From Alphaproteobacteria bacterium (lineage in GTDB: Bacteria; Pseudomonadota; Alphaproteobacteria; Rs-D84), in the NCBI GenBank assembly GCA_017642625.1, contig JAGCOQ010000068.1, positions 1 to 14,779 of the forward strand: DNA of 14,779 nt, written 5' to 3'. The first letter of the stretch is position 1. The number at the start of each line of letters is the position of its first letter. Shown one piece after another: positions 1 to 5,146 of this stretch. The position numbers and the translations under genes are program-made. The notes beneath the pieces are model-generated. The model ran no database searches, was not told the DNA's origin, and was given only the letters and a program-made list of their open reading frames with translations.

Positions 1-1386
1 ACCCTGTTTGCTGTTTGGTATTTGGGCGGTCGCGTTTTGATGTTGGACACAAACCTTACGCCATTTGAATATGATAATATGACGGCTATTACCGACTGTC
101 ATTTCGTATGTGCCGAAGAATCTTTCTTCTATAAGACCAAGAATTTTGAATTCTATGATATTACCAAGAAAGACGGCAAACCAAATCTAGATTTGGAACC
201 GGCACCTGTCGAATCGGTTGATATTGCGACATTGTCGTTTACATCTGGTTCCACCGGCACGCCAAAGGTTGTGCCGTTGACCCACTTTAACCTGACTGAA
301 TGCGCCCATTCGTTAGAGGATATGAGTGCATTTATCAAACCGGGTTATTATTTCTATGGCTTCTTGCCTATGTATCACATCTTTGGGTTTGCTGTGGAAA
401 TCTTGGCAACCATTGAATACGCTGGCGGTGTGATTTTACAGTCCAGCATTAACCCGAAATTGCTTATGGCGGATTTTCAGCAGTTCCGTCCACAAATCAT
501 ACCGGCGGTTCCGCGTTTGTTTGAACTTATCCGCAATCGTATTATTGATCAGTTAAAGGCGCGCCACCTGTGGTGGTTTGCGTCATTTGTTCTGCGTCGT
601 GGCAAGTTCTTGGAAAAAATCGGTCTTGGCTTCTTGGTTCGTAAAATCCAAGATCCTGTCCGCAACATATTCGGCGGTCGTGTATCATTGTTGGTGGCGG
701 GTGGTGCCGCGACCAAACCAGAGGTAGAAACATTCTACGAACGTCTTGGCATGCCGTTTATCCAAGGCTATGGCATGACGGAAACCGTTGGACCAATCTG
801 CATTTCAAAGCGCAGCAAGAAACGCGTTCCATTTGCATTTGGCGCACCAACGACAAACAACGAATGCGAAATCCGCAACAAAGATGCCGACGGTATCGGT
901 GTTCTGTGGGTTCGTGGACACCAGGTGTTTGATGGATACCTGAATAATCCAGAAGTAAACGCCCAAGTGTTTGATGAACATGGATTCTTTAACACCGGCG
1001 ATTTGGTGTCTATGGATAAAAATGGTGAATTACATTTTGCCGGTCGTAAGAAACAAGTGATTGTTTTGGATTCTGGTAAAAATGTTTATCCAGATGAATT
1101 GGAAGCCATGTTTATGAAAATCCCTGGCGTTAAAAACGTCGCGGTGTTTGAACATAAATTGGAAGATAAGACCGTTGCATATGCGGTATTCAGTGTCGAA
1201 GAAGGCGTCAAAATCGATAAATTGGCGACAGCCGTTGCAAATGCGAACAAGAAATTGGCGTCTTATAAATGGGTCACGCACTTTGCAATGACGACCGAAG
1301 ATTTGCCGACAACCAGTACGCAAAAGGTGAAACACCACGTTGTTCGCCAAAACTTGATTGACGGTAAATATCCGATACAAAAATAA
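1..1386 (+). CDS. Long-chain acyl-CoA synthetase (AMP-binding), 5'-truncated by window edge
   Basis: This is an ANL-superfamily adenylate-forming enzyme, probably a fatty-acid:CoA ligase: it would activate an acyl chain with ATP and transfer it to CoA. The reading frame is open to base 1, and residues before the first possible start (a TTG at 22) still fit the family, so the N-terminus lies outside the window. Motifs seen in order are the P-loop STGTPK (250-267), GYGMTE (766-783), the TGD ATP-ribose motif (994-1002), the hinge GRKKQVIVLDSGKNVYPDELE region (about 1039-1101), and the C-terminal catalytic lysine in TQKVKHH (Lys codon 1324-1326; the usual Gly before it is Gln). The GKNVYPDELE hinge resembles long-chain acyl-CoA synthetases. 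The exact substrate cannot be told. The next gene begins 19 bases downstream with a strong ribosome site, so the two are probably co-transcribed. Confidence 0.88.
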   Translation, partial: TLFAVWYLGGRVLMLDTNLTPFEYDNMTAITDCHFVCAEESFFYKTKNFEFYDITKKDGKPNLDLEPAPVESVDIATLSFTSGSTGTPKVVPLTHFNLTECAHSLEDMSAFIKPGYYFYGFLPMYHIFGFAVEILATIEYAGGVILQSSINPKLLMADFQQFRPQIIPAVPRLFELIRNRIIDQLKARHLWWFASFVLRRGKFLEKIGLGFLVRKIQDPVRNIFGGRVSLLVAGGAATKPEVETFYERLGMPFIQGYGMTETVGPICISKRSKKRVPFAFGAPTTNNECEIRNKDADGIGVLWVRGHQVFDGYLNNPEVNAQVFDEHGFFNTGDLVSMDKNGELHFAGRKKQVIVLDSGKNVYPDELEAMFMKIPGVKNVAVFEHKLEDKTVAYAVFSVEEGVKIDKLATAVANANKKLASYKWVTHFAMTTEDLPTTSTQKVKHHVVRQNLIDGKYPIQK

Positions 1387-1405
1387 CTTTTCACGGAGGT
1401 GTCAA

Positions 1406-1870
1406 ATGACTGATAAAAAAATAGATTACATTTCGTTACAGGCCGAATATTTTGTTCCAACTTATGATTTGGCTGATAAAACGCGATATGTAACCAGACA
1501 AGAAGCGTATTCTAAGGACGGGAAGAAGAACCTGGCCATAGATGTATGGCTGGTCCAGGCAACCAAAGGTCAAGAACAAGCGTCTATGTTGGAATCTTTA
1601 CAACAAGAAGAAAAAAATTATCAACAGGCACTTAAAGACACCGAAAATGACAAGGCTCTTTCTGAACAAGAAAAGAAAAAGCGTATAGACCACTTCAAAC
1701 ACGGCATTAAATTAATGCAAAGCTATATCAAACAATATAACGACAAGACGTTACAGCATAAGCCTGATGAACAATTCATTGAACTGGCACGACGTAATCT
1801 GGCTGGCGTTAATTGCGATATAGACAAATCCGTGTATGTCAGTGGTATTACTCATTACGAAGAAAGATAA
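1406..1870 (+). CDS. Hypothetical protein, charged helical (154 aa)
   Basis: I do not recognise this family. The ATG at 1406 is preferred over the upstream ATG at 1358, because GGAGGT lies at 1395-1400 just before it and the earlier start would overlap the acyl-CoA synthetase gene. The 154-residue product has no signal peptide or membrane segment. Residues from about 55 to 125 are rich in Gln, Glu and Lys and should form long helices, possibly a coiled coil. There is a single Cys near the C-terminus. It probably shares the transcript of the upstream ligase gene and is followed directly by a strong hairpin terminator. A cytoplasmic role is all that can be inferred. Confidence 0.75.
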   Translation: MTDKKIDYISLQAEYFVPTYDLADKTRYVTRQEAYSKDGKKNLAIDVWLVQATKGQEQASMLESLQQEEKNYQQALKDTENDKALSEQEKKKRIDHFKHGIKLMQSYIKQYNDKTLQHKPDEQFIELARRNLAGVNCDIDKSVYVSGITHYEER

Positions 1871-1900
1871 AAAAACACCGGCATTTGCCGGTGTTTTTTT
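1871..1900. terminator. Bidirectional Rho-independent terminator
   Basis: A GC-rich hairpin (CACCGGC / GCCGGTG around an ATTT loop) is flanked by an A-run on the left and a run of seven T on the right. It lies between two convergent genes (stops at 1870 and 1902) and should end transcription in both directions. Confidence 0.9.
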
Positions 1901-1901
1901 A

Positions 1902-2153
1902 TTATTTTTTCCAACGCTTTAATGTCGGAAAGACGTTTTTACAATATTCCCGCATTTGTTCGCCAGTCATGCCAGCCTGACTTGCAAATGGCACCATCAT
2001 TTCAATATATTCGTCCATAGACACATTGTCTTTGAATTTGCCCGCGATATAACAATACTTACAATAGTCCGAATTTTTTGACCCGTCCGCGTTTGTTCCA
2101 TACAGCGTTTCGTCTTCCATCGGCATTGCGCAACTTTGACATATTTTCGACAT
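1902..2153 (-). CDS. Small zinc-ribbon protein (83 aa)
   Basis: This short protein has two Cys pairs, C5-x2-C8 (CQSC) and C31-x2-C34 (CKYC), with a conserved-looking GTNADGSKNSDYC stretch between them. That layout matches the 'putative zinc ribbon' family known from many small bacterial proteins (the PF12674 type, from memory). The four Cys should bind one zinc ion; the rest is a short helical tail ending in basic residues. The ATG at 2153 is chosen because an AAAGGGGG ribosome site lies just upstream; a start further out at 2189 would fall on the promoter. A TATAAT at 2181-2186 (minus) is the likely -10, with no clear -35. The molecular role of the family is not well defined; DNA, RNA or protein binding are all possible. 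Confidence 0.82.
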   Translation of the reverse strand: MSKICQSCAMPMEDETLYGTNADGSKNSDYCKYCYIAGKFKDNVSMDEYIEMMVPFASQAGMTGEQMREYCKNVFPTLKRWKK

Positions 2154-2180
2154 AACTGCCCCCTTTCTATAACACCCGAT

Positions 2181-2186
2181 ATTATA
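2181..2186 (-). promoter_or_regulatory. -10 box for the zinc-ribbon gene
   Basis: TATAAT on the minus strand lies about 28 bases before the ATG at 2153. The -35 region is only a T-rich stretch, so the promoter is weak or needs help. It is divergent from the promoter at 2214-2243. Confidence 0.45.
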
Positions 2187-2213
2187 CATAAAAACCCACC
2201 GATAAAAAAGTTA

Positions 2214-2243
2214 TTTACAAAAAGCCCCCAAAACGAATATAAT
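2214..2243 (+). promoter_or_regulatory. Sigma70-type promoter for the 36-aa membrane peptide
   Basis: TTTACA (2214-2219), an 18-base spacer and a perfect TATAAT (2238-2243). Transcription would start near 2250, giving a short leader with an AAAGGAG ribosome site before the ATG at 2272. Confidence 0.65.
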
Positions 2244-2271
2244 CATAATGGAACAAAAAAAGGAGTCCCAT

Positions 2272-2382
2272 ATGTTTACAATTATATTTCTTATCTTGAA
2301 ATTGACAAAGGTCGTAAATTGGTCATGGTGGTGGATCTTGTTGACCTTGGCGTTGGATGGCTTTTTTGGTCGCATCATTTAA
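2272..2382 (+). CDS. Small hydrophobic membrane peptide (36 aa)
   Basis: This tiny gene codes for a 36-residue peptide starting MFTIIFLILKLT, with a Trp-rich WSWWW centre and a hydrophobic second half ending GRII. It has a sigma70 promoter (2214-2243), a strong AAAGGAG ribosome site ending 6-7 bases before the ATG, and its own hairpin terminator at 2401-2426, so it is a complete transcription unit. The 'ILKLT..v.WSWWW.L' pattern resembles small predicted membrane proteins seen in phages and bacteria; I recall the pattern but cannot confirm a family. One or two short transmembrane stretches are likely. Function unknown. Phage origin, toxin-like action or a regulatory membrane peptide are all possible. 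Confidence 0.72.
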   Translation: MFTIIFLILKLTKVVNWSWWWILLTLALDGFFGRII

Positions 2383-2400
2383 TAAGCCCTTTTAAAAATA

Positions 2401-2426
2401 AAACCGCCCGATTGGGCGGTTTTTTG
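2401..2426 (+). terminator. Rho-independent terminator after the 36-aa gene
   Basis: Arms AAACCGCCC (2401-2409) and GGGCGGTTT (2414-2422) with a GATT loop, then more T residues. The A-run on its left could also serve the opposing gene that ends at 2444. Confidence 0.88.
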
Positions 2427-2436
2427 TCCCACCAAA
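2424..2436. repeat. Left arm of a 13-bp perfect inverted repeat
   Basis: TTGTCCCACCAAA here is the exact reverse complement of 2797-2809. The two arms enclose the single gene at 2444-2773. Its core TCCCACCAAA also matches the 3' end of tRNA-Tyr at 4814-4823. Confidence 0.8.
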
Positions 2437-2443
2437 TTATCTG

Positions 2444-2773
2444 TTATTTATTGTAATCGAAACGTTCTTTGTAAAACACAAAGAGTTCTTTGCCGGCATA
2501 TTTCTTATAAATATCGTATATCACCTTGAATTCATCAATGGTAATTGCATGGTCGTTTATAGCAGCCGCATAGCAAACCCCCGGCCGCCCCAGCGCATAT
2601 ACCTTGTTATACATATTTATAAACGCCCAATTACACCCCCAGTTGCCACTGAACGACGCGGGGCGAAACCCCTCGGTTTCTAGCCACTGGAAAACATCTG
2701 TGTCATAGTTGGTGAAATCGTTGTTGCAAACCAAGAAACAACCGTATTGCTTTAACTTTTGTAAATCTTCCAT
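2444..2773 (-). CDS. Hypothetical protein inside a 13-bp inverted repeat (109 aa)
   Basis: I do not recognise this family. The ATG at 2773 follows an AAAAAGGAG ribosome site; the longer frame up to 2848 would run through the inverted repeat and is unlikely. The 109-residue product has no signal peptide and no clear membrane segment. It has three Cys (in GCFLVCNND and NWGCNW), many aromatic residues, and ends FDYNK. It could be a small cytosolic globular protein. The whole gene lies between perfect 13-bp inverted repeats (2424-2436 and 2797-2809), which suggests it may move or have moved as a cassette, although no transposase or integrase is present. No convincing promoter hexamers were found upstream; TTGATA at 2843-2848 (minus) is a possible -35. 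Confidence 0.72.
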   Translation of the reverse strand: MEDLQKLKQYGCFLVCNNDFTNYDTDVFQWLETEGFRPASFSGNWGCNWAFINMYNKVYALGRPGVCYAAAINDHAITIDEFKVIYDIYKKYAGKELFVFYKERFDYNK

Positions 2774-2796
2774 TTTAAACTCCTTTTTAGTCCGCT

Positions 2797-2809
2797 TTTG
2801 GTGGGACAA
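2797..2809. repeat. Right arm of a 13-bp perfect inverted repeat
   Basis: TTTGGTGGGACAA is the exact reverse complement of 2424-2436 and lies about 24 bases before the start codon of the enclosed minus-strand gene. Confidence 0.8.
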
Positions 2810-2879
2810 GTTAGGAAATAAATCCACCTGATTTCTATTCTTTATCAAAATCCGCCAAAAATCAACAAATTGATAAAAG

Positions 2880-2907
2880 TTGAAAAATTAATATTTCGCG
2901 GTAAAAT
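2880..2907 (+). promoter_or_regulatory. Sigma70-type promoter for the pyrophosphatase operon
   Basis: TTGAAA (2880-2885), 16-base spacer, TAAAAT (2902-2907). The start site near 2914 leaves a short leader with GAGGT at 2921-2925 before the ATG at 2931. Confidence 0.6.
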
Positions 2908-2930
2908 CATACTATAAACGGAGGTCGAAT

Positions 2931-3284
2931 ATGAAAGAACAAACACAATCCAACGATTTTTTGGGCAAAATAGTCACCGTAAAAATGGATCGCAAACTTG
3001 GCACCCGACATCCAAAACATAACTTTATCTATCCCGTCAATTATGGTTTTATTCCGAACACCGTATCTGGCGACGGCGAAGAATTGGATGCCTATGTAAT
3101 TGGACCAACCGAACCACTGGATAACTTTACCGGTCGTGTATGTGCAATAATTCACCGCACAGACGACAATGACGACAAATTGGTTGTTGTCCCCGACGGA
3201 CAAAATATCACTGATAAAGAGATAGAAGAACAGACCAAGTTCCAAGAACAATGGTTTAAACACATAATCGTTCGGAAAAGATAA
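2931..3284 (+). CDS. Short inorganic pyrophosphatase-family protein (117 aa)
   Basis: This is a short member of the soluble family I inorganic pyrophosphatases, which split pyrophosphate to two phosphates in a metal-dependent reaction in the cytoplasm. The family core is seen in LGTRHPKHNF, then YPVNYGFIPNT, then GDGEELDAYVIG (metal-binding acidic cluster, with Glu where the classic enzyme has the middle Asp of DGDPxD), and DDNDDKLVVVPDG (further acidic residues). At 117 residues it is much shorter than the usual 170-180, lacking N- and C-terminal parts. Similar short homologues exist in other bacteria, so the length is probably natural. Whether it hydrolyses pyrophosphate or another phosphate ester is open. 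GAGGT precedes the ATG at a good distance. The TfoX-like gene follows 4 bases after the stop, so they form one operon. Confidence 0.82.
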   Translation: MKEQTQSNDFLGKIVTVKMDRKLGTRHPKHNFIYPVNYGFIPNTVSGDGEELDAYVIGPTEPLDNFTGRVCAIIHRTDDNDDKLVVVPDGQNITDKEIEEQTKFQEQWFKHIIVRKR

Positions 3285-3288
3285 ACCC

Positions 3289-3600
3289 ATGGCATCAACC
3301 CGCGACTTTTTAGAATTCGTATTGGAACAGTTAAGCGATTTGCCTGATATAGATTACCGCGCAATGATGGGTGAATTTGTGATTTATTATCGTGGCAAAG
3401 TTGTCGCCGGCATTTATGATAATCGTTTCTTGGTCAAGAATACAGAATCAGCAAAAAAACTTATGCCGAATGCGACATTGGAAATACCATACCCAAAGGG
3501 AACGCCCATGCTGATGGTGCCGGACATTGAAAACCGCGAATTATTGGCATCCGTATTTAATGCAATCTATACCGATTTACCGAATCGGAAGAAACGGTAG
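3289..3600 (+). CDS. TfoX N-terminal domain protein (103 aa)
   Basis: A single-domain protein matching the TfoX/Sxy N-terminal domain: MASTRDFLEFVLEQL at the start, the characteristic YRAMMGEFVIYYRGKVV block, then GIYDNRFLVK and a PYPKGTPMLM segment, ending in a basic tail RKKR. In gamma-proteobacteria full-length Sxy/TfoX controls competence genes together with CRP, but stand-alone N-domains such as this one are widespread and their role is not established. No DNA-binding motif or signal peptide is visible. It starts 4 bases after the pyrophosphatase stop and has no strong ribosome site, which suggests translation coupled to the upstream gene. Confidence 0.85.
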   Translation: MASTRDFLEFVLEQLSDLPDIDYRAMMGEFVIYYRGKVVAGIYDNRFLVKNTESAKKLMPNATLEIPYPKGTPMLMVPDIENRELLASVFNAIYTDLPNRKKR

Positions 3601-3603
3601 TAT

Positions 3604-3632
3604 TTGAAAAAAATCACATATTGGGGTATAAT
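3604..3632 (+). promoter_or_regulatory. Near-consensus sigma70 promoter for the lipoprotein gene
   Basis: TTGAAA (3604-3609), exactly 17 bases, TATAAT (3627-3632). It lies just after the stop of the TfoX-like gene and about 28 bases before the lipoprotein ATG at 3660. Confidence 0.8.
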
Positions 3633-3659
3633 TAAACCTGTTATAAAAAAGGAATAAAA

Positions 3660-4067
3660 ATGAAAAATCTTTTATTATTTGTATTGAGTATGGGATTAGT
3701 TGGTTGTGCTGTTATAAATAACATATCGTATAAAAGAAACCCAAATTGCACAGGTATTAAAGAAGTAAAGGTTTTTCAAGTTTTGAACAATGGAGCATTA
3801 GCAACAACTTCTGCAGCAGATTCAATTGTTGTATATTTACCAAGTTCCGACAAATATTCCCTGTTTGATGGTGTAAAGATACAAAGACAATTTGGAGAAT
3901 GTATAGTGTATGATGGTGTATACAAATACACAACTTCTGGCAGTGATAATGGTGTTATAAAATACTCTGATGCCAAAAATCAAAAAGGGACGATAGAGTA
4001 TTCTTCTAACACAAGAGAAAAGACAGTCCCTGTCGTTAAATTCGAAAAACGGTGGTTAGATTATTAA
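3660..4067 (+). CDS. Hypothetical lipoprotein, AT-rich (135 aa)
   Basis: The N-terminus is a clear lipoprotein signal: MKNLLLFVLSMGLVGCAV, with the lipobox LVGC and Cys16 as the lipid-bearing residue. The mature part is about 120 residues, rich in Ser, Thr, Tyr and Val with alternating hydrophobic residues, so mostly beta-sheet; it has two more Cys that could pair. I recognise no family. The gene has its own near-consensus promoter (3604-3632), an AAGGA ribosome site and a hairpin terminator (4087-4116), forming a single-gene unit. Its codon use is more AT-rich than the flanking pyrophosphatase and TfoX genes, and it sits beside repeats of the tRNA-Tyr 3' end, so acquisition by transfer is plausible. 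It is likely anchored in a membrane facing the periplasm. Confidence 0.78.
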   Translation: MKNLLLFVLSMGLVGCAVINNISYKRNPNCTGIKEVKVFQVLNNGALATTSAADSIVVYLPSSDKYSLFDGVKIQRQFGECIVYDGVYKYTTSGSDNGVIKYSDAKNQKGTIEYSSNTREKTVPVVKFEKRWLDY

Positions 4068-4086
4068 GACCACAATCACAAAATAA

Positions 4087-4116
4087 AAACCACCCTTTTG
4101 GGTGGTTTGTGTTTTT
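4087..4116. terminator. Hairpin terminator after the lipoprotein gene
   Basis: Arms AAACCACCC (4087-4095) and GGGTGGTTT (4100-4108), TTTT loop, then GTGTTTTT. The A-rich left flank means it could also work on the minus strand. It is followed at once by a TTTTTGGTGGGAG repeat. Confidence 0.85.
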
Positions 4117-4124
4117 GGTGGGAG
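4112..4124 (-). repeat. Short copy of the tRNA-Tyr 3'-end sequence
   Basis: TTTTTGGTGGGAG matches the CCA end and first acceptor bases of the tRNA-Tyr gene (4814-4825) in the same orientation. It lies next to a terminator hairpin, as does the copy at 4647-4669. The match is only 12-13 bases, so on its own it is suggestive rather than conclusive. Confidence 0.45.
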
Positions 4125-4216
4125 TATGCTTGCATTAATCGAGCAAATAATAAACAAGAATTCACCGAACTTATGCATCGCATACATTTGTTTAAAGAAA
4201 AATGGTCATGTTAATA

Positions 4217-4435
4217 CTAATCAGTTTTTTTTGTTTGTTTATTGTTTTTATTCTTTGCTAATTTAATTTCCAAACGAGCACCAAACCAACCCAAAAATAA
4301 AAACATCATTTCAATTAGAAAAACATACCATGTGCTTAATAAATTGCGTTCTATCAAAAAATCTGTTACATCAAAAGCTACTGCCATCATAATAAAATAT
4401 ATAAACCAAATTAAAAATCTATGACTTTTTTTCAT
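4217..4435 (-). CDS. Small two-helix membrane protein, AT-rich (72 aa)
   Basis: A 72-residue protein with two hydrophobic helices: about residues 7-25 (FLIWFIYFIMMAVAF) and 36-53 (TWYVFLIEMMFLFLGWFG), then a basic, Asn- and Lys-rich tail that should face the cytoplasm. The ATG at 4435 has a well-placed AAAGGAG site upstream and a possible promoter at 4460-4488. The family is not recognised. Base composition is very AT-rich, like the lipoprotein gene at 3660 and unlike the operons on either side. The gene lies between two copies of the tRNA-Tyr 3'-end repeat, so it may be cargo of a small integrated element. An antisense frame at 4242-4424 is a shadow. Confidence 0.68.
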   Translation of the reverse strand: MKKSHRFLIWFIYFIMMAVAFDVTDFLIERNLLSTWYVFLIEMMFLFLGWFGARLEIKLAKNKNNKQTKKTD

Positions 4436-4459
4436 ATTATCTCCTTTGTTTACAACGGT

Positions 4460-4488
4460 ATCATATCATAATTTTAGTTGTGTTTTAA
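4460..4488 (-). promoter_or_regulatory. Candidate promoter for the two-helix membrane protein
   Basis: On the minus strand TTAAAA (4483-4488), 17 bases, TATGAT (4460-4465). A second overlapping TATGAT lies at 4465-4470. Confidence 0.4.
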
Positions 4489-4611
4489 TTAAAAATCGCC
4501 TTGGTGTATTCGAACGGAGCAATCCCTTGGAAAACGTGATTGTTCGAAGATTGGTAAAAATTGGTGTTTTTTAGAAATGCTTTCTTCGAATTTATGTAAT
4601 TATTAGAAATC
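4489..4611. other. Gene-free AT-rich stretch
   Basis: Together with its flanks this forms part of a gap of about 380 bases (4436-4816) without a gene. I see an imperfect hairpin around 4509-4545 (CGAAC ... GTTCG arms) and no credible ORF or RNA gene. It may be the remnant of an inserted element. Confidence 0.4.
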
Positions 4612-4640
4612 AAAAAGAAAACCGCACTTTAAAGGTGCGG
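4612..4640 (-). terminator. Minus-strand hairpin terminator
   Basis: Arms CCGCAC / GTGCGG (4622-4640); on the minus strand the hairpin is followed by TTTTCTTTTTG. It lies directly downstream of the truncated tRNA-Tyr 3'-end copy, the same arrangement as the true tRNA and its terminator. Confidence 0.7.
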
Positions 4641-4646
4641 TGTATC

Positions 4647-4669
4647 TTTTGGTGGGAGCGGGTGAGTCG
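4647..4669 (-). repeat. Truncated duplicate of the tRNA-Tyr 3' end (possible att site)
   Basis: TTTTGGTGGGAGCGGGTG followed by AGTCG matches 4814-4837 of tRNA-Tyr with one base missing. It covers the CCA end, the 3' acceptor strand, the T-stem 3' strand and part of the T-loop. The upstream part does not fold as a tRNA. Duplicated tRNA 3' ends in the same orientation are the usual trace of site-specific integration, but no integrase is in the window. Confidence 0.65.
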
Positions 4670-4777
4670 CTCGGCATAAATGCCTGCGCGCAACCCGTAA
4701 CGATTTCGGTGCGCTATCGCTTCCAAAATCTACTTGGTTTCGAACCTGTGGTTCTCCTCTCACTACCTACCCATAAC

Positions 4778-4807
4778 CAAAATAAAAAACACACCACAAG
4801 GGTGTGA
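4778..4807 (-). terminator. Terminator of tRNA-Tyr
   Basis: Read on the minus strand: CACACC / GGTGTG hairpin (4790-4806) followed by TTTTTTATTTT. It begins about ten bases past the encoded CCA of the tRNA. Confidence 0.82.
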
Positions 4808-4816
4808 TTTTTATTT

Positions 4817-4903
4817 TGGTGGGAGCGGGTGGAGTCGAACCACCTCAGTCATAAGACAACAGATTTACAGTCTGCCCCGGCTCTCCGACTCCGGCGCGCG
4901 CCC
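4817..4903 (-). tRNA. tRNA-Tyr (anticodon GTA)
   Basis: A class II tRNA of 87 bases with encoded CCA. Read on the minus strand: acceptor GGGCGCG, D-stem CCGG/CCGG with a GG-containing loop, anticodon stem GCAGA/TCTGT around CTGTAAA (GTA, tyrosine), long variable arm with GTC-TTAT-GAC stem, T-stem GGTGG/CCACC with loop TTCGACT, acceptor CGCTCCC, A73 and CCA. Two oddities: the fourth acceptor pair is C-T (mismatch), and position 8 is C instead of the near-universal T. It could still work, but these marks may mean mutation or assembly error. No separate promoter is obvious in the 106 bases to tRNA-Gly upstream, so the two tRNAs may be co-transcribed. The T-loop side is duplicated at 4647-4669. 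Confidence 0.85.
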
Positions 4904-5009
4904 AGAACTAAAATATCGACATAGTTTGGCAAAGGTCCGTCTTCGCTTCGCTACGCCGCGACACTCAATTTTGTTAACCGTGCGCCATGCGCGCGATAAC
5001 CCAAATTGG

Positions 5010-5084
5010 TGGTGCGGGCAGCGGGACTCGAACCCGCACATCAAGCTTGGAAGGCTTGCGTACTAGCCCTTGTACTATGCCCGC
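5010..5084 (-). tRNA. tRNA-Gly (anticodon TCC)
   Basis: A canonical 75-base tRNA on the minus strand with encoded CCA: acceptor GCGGGCA/TGCCCGC, T8-A9, D-arm starting GTAC, anticodon stem CAAGC/GCTTG around CTTCCAA (TCC, glycine GGA/GGG codons), T-stem GCGGG/CCCGC with loop TTCGAGT. All stems pair. It has its own promoter at 5105-5132. Confidence 0.95.
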
Positions 5085-5104
5085 AATAATTCGTAAGCCC
5101 AACG

Positions 5105-5132
5105 ATTATATACCAAATGATAAGAAAATCAA
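5105..5132 (-). promoter_or_regulatory. Promoter of tRNA-Gly (and probably tRNA-Tyr)
   Basis: Minus strand: TTGATT (5127-5132), 16-base spacer, TATAAT (5105-5110), giving a start a dozen bases before the mature tRNA 5' end at 5084. Confidence 0.7.
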
Positions 5133-5146
5133 GCGAATATTCCGCC

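Noticed and set aside
4126..4216. Short frames after the repeat (one starting MLALIEQ, another ending HLFKEKWSC)
   Set aside because: Only about 30-46 codons, no ribosome site of good spacing and no recognised family. It could be a gene remnant but cannot be supported.
4509..4545. A possible degenerate tRNA or hairpin RNA (CGAAC/GTTCG arms)
   Set aside because: Pairing is short and interrupted, with no anticodon arm or CCA end.
4647..4900. Permuted tmRNA (ssrA) suggested by a tRNA-like 3' end
   Set aside because: No GGTTCGAATCC-type T-arm next to the CCA at 4647, no tag-coding sequence and no 5' piece with a G-rich tRNA-like start were found.
4734..5066. A 110-aa plus-strand ORF across the tRNA region
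   Set aside because: It is antisense to tRNA-Tyr and tRNA-Gly; its sequence (such as WSRTTSVIRQQIYSLPRL and CGQRDSNPH) is the well-known false protein read from the complement of tRNA genes.
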